A DNA stretch of 42,671 nucleotides, taken from NCBI GenBank assembly GCA_003210795.1, contig QCUJ01000011.1, forward strand, positions 1-42,671. The letters are read 5' to 3'. Shown piece after piece: positions 38,866 through 42,671 of this stretch. The first letter of the stretch is position 1, and each line of letters begins with the position of its first letter. The position numbers and the translations under genes were made by a program. Under the pieces are notes generated by a model. That model was given only the letters and a program-made list of their open reading frames with translations. It searched no databases and was not told the origin of the DNA. This DNA is from Synechococcus sp. AG-679-B05 (lineage in GTDB: Bacteria; Cyanobacteriota; Cyanobacteriia; PCC-6307; Cyanobiaceae).

Positions 38866-40157
38866 GTCGTCTACTCTTTGTCCATATTGCGAAGGCTGGA
38901 GGGACCAGCCTTCGCAAATTATTGAAAAATATTGAAAGCACCTCTTGTTTTGATTGTTTGCACAATGGGCGGTTAATTCGTTTTGAATCTGGGGTATGTG
39001 TTGCTCGTGAGAACTTCGATCCTATTAGTTTTGAACTTTATGACATAGCGGTGTTGATAATGCGCAACCCTTTGATGCGTCTTGAAAGTTGTTATCGATA
39101 TTTCTTGCAAGGTGGTCTTAATTTTGGCGGTAAGAGTGTGTATCAAGCTGACCATGATGTTCAGATTTATTTGCAGAAGAAGGCTCCAACACTTTCGGAT
39201 TGTGTTCGGTACTTGCCGGATATTGCGACTCGCATTCCTCATTTTCAACCTGCATCGCATTGGCTGGATGTTTTGCCCAATCCTTTGGCTGATTTGGTTT
39301 TCACGGGTCGCCAGGAATCTTTTGATCAGGACTTGAAGCGCCTTGCGCGTCTGCTAGATCTAGACCCAGAGTTATTTCAGGCGAAGCACCTCAACGCCAG
39401 CACTATTAAGGGCAATCGCAGTACATCTCTTGATCCTTTGTCTCGACGTTTGGCTGAGCAATTTTACGCCGAAGATTTTCGTCGTTTTGGCTACCAGCTC
39501 AGCCCTTTATCACCACCGCAGCTTGTTCAGTACTGGGATCACTCCAACCCTCCTCCTGAATTGTTGCAGCGGATGGATCATTGGCGCTGCTGTCATCCTC
39601 AGTGGAGTTACCACCGCTTTGATCGCTTAAGTGCTGCCGATTTCATCGGTCATCAGTACGGTTTGCCATTACAAGAAGCCTTCCTTGATATACGTCTGCC
39701 TGCTATGCAGGCAGACGTATTCCGCATTGCGTTTCTCCAAGCTCAGGCAGGGGTTTGGGTGGATGCAGCCACGATCTGTAGGCAGCCGTTGGATGCTTGG
39801 CTTAATCGCCGACAGCTATTGGTCCTATTACGTCGGTCTCATCAGAAGTCGGGCAAGGTTTCTACTGGCGTGATGGCGGCTGCTGAACCTGGTCATCCTT
39901 TGTTGAAACGCGCCTGGCAACGAATCAGTGCTGCCCTGTTAGCGCGTCTTGGTGATCGTGTTTATCGCGACTTCGGTCCAGGTCTGCTGCGAGATCTTCT
40001 GGAGCAGGACGTTGCGTTGCAGCAAGGCCTTGAAATGCTTTGGGAGCCAGATTTTACCGATCAGTTTGGTATCGACTCGAGCAGCACCTTCTTGCGCGAC
40101 GACTTTCATTGGTCGAAGCGTCAACAAAAAGAGTCTCTTTACCTCAGCGGTGGATAG
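38862..40157 (+). CDS. Fusion protein: sulfotransferase + capsular-polysaccharide-type glycosyltransferase
   Basis: The 431-aa protein (ATG at 38862, inside the previous stop) has two parts. Residues ~1-212 form a sulfotransferase of the Sulfotransfer_2 type: PAPS loop HIAKAGGTSL (8-17), Arg68/Ser76 in LIMRNPLMRLESCYRYF, and a closing YAEDFRRFGYQL. Residues ~220-425 resemble the Caps_synth/GT32-like glycosyltransferases: VQYWDH, HPQWSYHRFD, then ADVFRIAFL (284-292) and GVWVDAAT (297-304), the sugar-nucleotide/metal region. A bifunctional enzyme that adds a sugar and sulfates it is suggested. The 3' end overlaps the convergent GT2 gene by 19 bp. A perfect 14-bp hairpin lies within its catalytic coding region. 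Confidence 0.78.
   Translation: MSRLLFVHIAKAGGTSLRKLLKNIESTSCFDCLHNGRLIRFESGVCVARENFDPISFELYDIAVLIMRNPLMRLESCYRYFLQGGLNFGGKSVYQADHDVQIYLQKKAPTLSDCVRYLPDIATRIPHFQPASHWLDVLPNPLADLVFTGRQESFDQDLKRLARLLDLDPELFQAKHLNASTIKGNRSTSLDPLSRRLAEQFYAEDFRRFGYQLSPLSPPQLVQYWDHSNPPPELLQRMDHWRCCHPQWSYHRFDRLSAADFIGHQYGLPLQEAFLDIRLPAMQADVFRIAFLQAQAGVWVDAATICRQPLDAWLNRRQLLVLLRRSHQKSGKVSTGVMAAAEPGHPLLKRAWQRISAALLARLGDRVYRDFGPGLLRDLLEQDVALQQGLEMLWEPDFTDQFGIDSSSTFLRDDFHWSKRQQKESLYLSGG
39690..39720. repeat. Perfect 14-bp inverted repeat with 3-nt loop inside the fusion gene
   Basis: ATACGTCTGCCTGC (39690-39703), TAT, then its exact complement GCAGGCAGACGTAT (39707-39720). It encodes IRLPAMQADV. A perfect 14-bp stem with a 3-nt loop is unexpected by chance within a 1.3-kb gene. 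Confidence 0.9.
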
Positions 40158-41674
40158 CCCTCTTTTTCCCACTGTTGAAACGAGGCCTCATAGTCCGGTC
40201 GGGGTTGCACCCCGGCGGGGATGTTTTCGTTCATCTGGAGGTACAGGCCCTCCTTGGTGCAGCGGTAAAAAACCGAGGCCTGATCGAGGTGACACCGCTT
40301 AAGTCCTGCGGTCTTGAGTTGATGCAACATCACACGGTCGCCGATCAGGTGGCCGTAGCTAGGCATCAGCACCCAGTGGTGCAGCTGCGGGAAGGCGTTG
40401 CGGCCGAACAGCATGGCATTGGTGTCGACGAATCGCTCCGGATCGGTGAGCGGGCATGGTCCCATTATCGATCCATCCAGTCGGCAGAGGGTGCGATTGC
40501 TGGAGGCAAAGTCCGCTTTCTGCTCCTGAAGGGCACTTAGCAGGCTGGAGATGTGGTCGGGGCTATACCAGTTGTCGGCATCGAGAAAGGCCACTGCCTC
40601 CACTCCCAGACCGATGGCGTGGTAACTCCCAATCAGGCGCGGCGTCGAACCTATGTCGCTGTGGTTGCGGGGCAGGCGCACGTGCTCCGCATTCCAGCGG
40701 TTGATCCGTGGGCGCGGATGGCCATCGGCCACTAGCACGTGCAGGCAGGGTTCGCTTTGGTTGAGAACGCTCTTATGGCACTGCTTCAACAGACCCAAGG
40801 ATTCTTTGTAGTAGGGCGTTATCACAGCCACCCGCGGCAGCTGGCCGCCCAGTGCCTGCTTCAGCCGTCGGTCCTCTACAATCTCACCGCTTCTCAAATG
40901 AGTAGCAAGGCTGAGATTATCCGGCCGCAGGCTTTTGTAGTAGGCCGGCAGCGTGCCCTGCTGCAGATGGCTGCAATAGAGATTGCGCCAGCTGTGACCC
41001 ACTCCGGGGGTTACCCGTTGGTTGCGCTGCAGTGCCTCAGCCCCCTGGCGGATCTTGCGTTCCAACTGCGGGTAGCTTCGGATTGGCACATGCAGGATCT
41101 CGATGCCGGCATCGCCAAGACCCTGTAAGGACTGTCCTTTTAGGCTGGCGTTGTGATTGCCGTCGCTCAACTCGATCTGCGGATATGCGCGGTGGATCAG
41201 CTTCGGTGGCAGCGGTTCACCGAGGCTGTTACGCGACACCCGCTCCCGCAGCAGCTGCCGCTGGTGGAACGGCCGCTGGTCGTGCCCATCGCGAGGGGGT
41301 GGCAGAAAATTTGTGCGGTCCACTTCGCACGCCTGCACTGTGGCGGGTAAGACTGCCAGTCTGGTTTTGAGGTTCCCGCTGTGGGGCCACCAGAATTCGT
41401 CGGCGTCGCTGTTGATCACCCAGTCGGCGCCCTGCTTCGCTGCTAGTCGGGCCATGCGCGTCACCCACACAGCCTGGTCGTGGGTGTGCTCCGGTTCCTG
41501 GATCAGGTGCAGGCGCCCCTGGCGCTCGTAGCGCTGCAGGATCGCCAGGCTGCCGTCCACGGAGCCGTTGTCAGTGGCGATGATCCAGTCCACCCCACGC
41601 TCCAGGTGGAAGCGGATCATGCTCTCGAGAACGTCCGCTTCGTCGCGGCAGAGCAGCGTGAGCACCAGCTTCAT
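40139..41674 (-). CDS. Two-domain glycosyltransferase (family 2 C-terminal domain)
   Basis: The 511-aa protein (ATG at 41674, in ATGA overlap with the preceding sulfotransferase gene) has two GT-A-like halves. The first begins LVLTLLCRDEADVLESMIRFHL and has ATDNGSVDGS and VINSDADEFWW; this resembles the GT92/Glyco_tranf_2_4 type. The second, from about residue 283, is a classical family 2 domain: VAVITPYYKESLGLLKQCHKSV, VLVADGHPRP, then AFLDADNWYSPDHISSLL. No membrane helix is seen. It probably assembles the glycan modified by the neighbouring sulfotransferases. GC-rich like the core genome. Confidence 0.83.
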   Translation of the reverse strand: MKLVLTLLCRDEADVLESMIRFHLERGVDWIIATDNGSVDGSLAILQRYERQGRLHLIQEPEHTHDQAVWVTRMARLAAKQGADWVINSDADEFWWPHSGNLKTRLAVLPATVQACEVDRTNFLPPPRDGHDQRPFHQRQLLRERVSRNSLGEPLPPKLIHRAYPQIELSDGNHNASLKGQSLQGLGDAGIEILHVPIRSYPQLERKIRQGAEALQRNQRVTPGVGHSWRNLYCSHLQQGTLPAYYKSLRPDNLSLATHLRSGEIVEDRRLKQALGGQLPRVAVITPYYKESLGLLKQCHKSVLNQSEPCLHVLVADGHPRPRINRWNAEHVRLPRNHSDIGSTPRLIGSYHAIGLGVEAVAFLDADNWYSPDHISSLLSALQEQKADFASSNRTLCRLDGSIMGPCPLTDPERFVDTNAMLFGRNAFPQLHHWVLMPSYGHLIGDRVMLHQLKTAGLKRCHLDQASVFYRCTKEGLYLQMNENIPAGVQPRPDYEASFQQWEKEGYPPLR

Positions 41675-42525
41675 TGCTTCGGCCTCCAGCGACGTGTGGG
41701 TTTTAGGTTCAGCGTTGGCTTCGGGCTGCTGCGGCCGTAGTACCACCGCATCTCCGGGGTGAGGTTGGGGAGGGGCAGGTCGTGAGAGTTCCCCACCACC
41801 AGGCAGCGCTCGATCAGGCTCGCCAGTTCCGGGTCCTGGAAATCGGACTTTTCGCGCTGGAAGCCAAAGCAGGTGAAGTCGTCGGCGTGCATCAGGTTGG
41901 CCATGGCTCGCAAGTCGGCGTTCCGCTGCAAGGCTTCCAGATCATCCGATTCCCGGCGTCCGGCTCCGGTACCCACTAGCGCCAGCTTTTCTCGAAGGCT
42001 GCTGGGCCAGTTCAGCTGTTCTCCCAGCGCGGTGAGGTCCTCGTTAAGTTGGCTGCAGCGCAGTAGGTGATGCACCTTCGGGCGCTGGCCGTAGTGGGTG
42101 AACCAGTGGATTGGAAATCCATGAACCCAGCGCAGGTCATGGCTGTCCATCGCTGCGGGCAGACGGCGCAGGTAGGCCAGCAGTTGCTCGTTGCTTGGGG
42201 GAGCGCTGCTCACTTGCATCTCCGTGGCCCGGCTCTTCTGCTTGAGGAATTCTCGGCAGGCGGAGGCAAGGCGCTGGTAGGGATGGCGTATAGCCGCTAC
42301 TACTCGGTAGCGTTGTAGAAAGCGCCATTCCGGCCGGTGACGCAGATCCATCAGCGGCCGATGTGCCCTGTCCACCTGCCGCTTCAAAACGGGATCGAAT
42401 TCGAAATCGAACAGGTTCTCCACCGCCCGGTTACTGCCGTCCTCAATAAAGGCTCCGCGCAGGGAAGTGCCTGCACACTTTGGTACGTGCAGAACTACCA
42501 GCTTCAAATCGTGATCAACGATCAT
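41671..42525 (-). CDS. Sulfotransferase family 2 protein
   Basis: The 284-aa protein shows the PAPS loop HVPKCAGTSLRGAF (13-26), as in carbohydrate O-sulfotransferases, and VVAAIRHPYQRLASAC with Arg80 and Ser88 for the 3'-phosphate. A C-terminal LMHADDFTCFGFQ segment matches the end of the domain. The ATG at 42525 (MIVDHDLKL) is chosen because GGGGAG lies 7 nt upstream; a start at 42549 is possible. It overlaps the GT2 gene by 4 bp and the upstream gene by 11 bp, so this is a tightly coupled leftward operon. The acceptor is probably the glycan built by that operon. Confidence 0.85.
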   Translation of the reverse strand: MIVDHDLKLVVLHVPKCAGTSLRGAFIEDGSNRAVENLFDFEFDPVLKRQVDRAHRPLMDLRHRPEWRFLQRYRVVAAIRHPYQRLASACREFLKQKSRATEMQVSSAPPSNEQLLAYLRRLPAAMDSHDLRWVHGFPIHWFTHYGQRPKVHHLLRCSQLNEDLTALGEQLNWPSSLREKLALVGTGAGRRESDDLEALQRNADLRAMANLMHADDFTCFGFQREKSDFQDPELASLIERCLVVGNSHDLPLPNLTPEMRWYYGRSSPKPTLNLKPTRRWRPKQ

Positions 42526-42670
42526 CGGAGGTCTCCCCGAGGAACTCAAGGATCTCCCGGTCTTTAAGGTTTTGCGACTCGCCGCGACACGTTTCCCTAA
42601 GAGCTCGACCTTCCGCCACCTCCCTCAGGCAACGCTGCAAATTGCCCACGGTGCTCTCCAGTTCATCGAT
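42515..42670 (-). CDS. C-terminal end of an unidentified leftward gene (partial)
   Basis: An open frame of 51 codons runs in from the right edge and stops at 42515. It starts IDELESTVGNLQRCLRE and ends LKDREILEFLGETSDDR. It is hydrophilic and helical, perhaps coiled coil. It overlaps the next sulfotransferase start by 11 bp (ATGATCGTTGA), which supports its being real and coupled. Too short to identify. Confidence 0.6.
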   Translation of the reverse strand: MDELESTVGNLQRCLREVAEGRALRETCRGESQNLKDREILEFLGETSDDR

Positions 42671-42671
42671 C

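Overview
The window looks like a marine picocyanobacterium, most likely a marine Synechococcus. It carries psbZ, a Ycf23/DUF561 gene, precorrin-8X methylmutase, a cyanobacterial-type aspartate kinase with four ACT modules and a SecA without a C-terminal zinc motif. Core genes are GC-rich (roughly 60 % by eye). No 16S or other decisive taxonomic marker is present, so strain level cannot be given.

Region 1 (1-21450) is dense housekeeping DNA. A leftward block reads tig > clpP > clpX > LRAT-like gene > dnaX (truncated by the window edge): trigger factor, the ClpXP protease, a small NC-domain protein and the clamp-loader subunit. Rightward from the same divergent region come asd > dapA > RNase J, the first part of lysine/diaminopimelate synthesis plus an RNA-processing nuclease. 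lysC (aspartate kinase, which feeds asd) lies nearby on the other strand. Next come holA, cobH, tilS, a DUF561 gene, a sulfotransferase, psbZ, ribH, mutS, a GNAT acetyltransferase and uvrB. A TPR-like gene between RNase J and lysC is broken by two single-base gaps.

Region 2 (about 21590-35280) starts directly after a tRNA-Gly(GCC) gene and is strikingly AT-rich. It encodes a type I secretion system: a HlyD-like adaptor, a parvulin-like protein, and an ABC exporter with degenerate cyclic-nucleotide-binding-like and C39-like N-terminal domains. It also encodes an acidic, cysteine-free, Gly/Asp-repeat beta-roll protein that is the obvious export candidate. That gene has a near-consensus promoter (TTGACA-N17-TAATAT), a doubled terminator and a much higher GC content than its neighbours, as expected for an abundant surface protein. 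Around it are two GT4-like glycosyltransferases, a TPR-glycosyltransferase, a TPR protein and a GT25-type glycosyltransferase. The simplest reading is a locus that makes, exports and glycosylates a cell-surface (S-layer-like) protein; this is inference. Behind the beta-roll gene lie three tandem copies (two good, one decayed) of a roughly 88-bp unit made of the gene's last codons plus its terminator, apparently relics of lost gene copies.

Region 3 (35302-42671) begins with secA, preceded by a terminator-like hairpin. It continues 3 nt after the secA stop with a sulfotransferase, then a fused sulfotransferase/capsule-type glycosyltransferase. Convergent to these is a leftward operon of an unidentified gene end, another sulfotransferase and a two-domain family 2 glycosyltransferase. 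Together with the sulfotransferase at 14520 this points to sulfated glycans on the cell surface. No CRISPR array, integrase, transposase or phage gene was seen.
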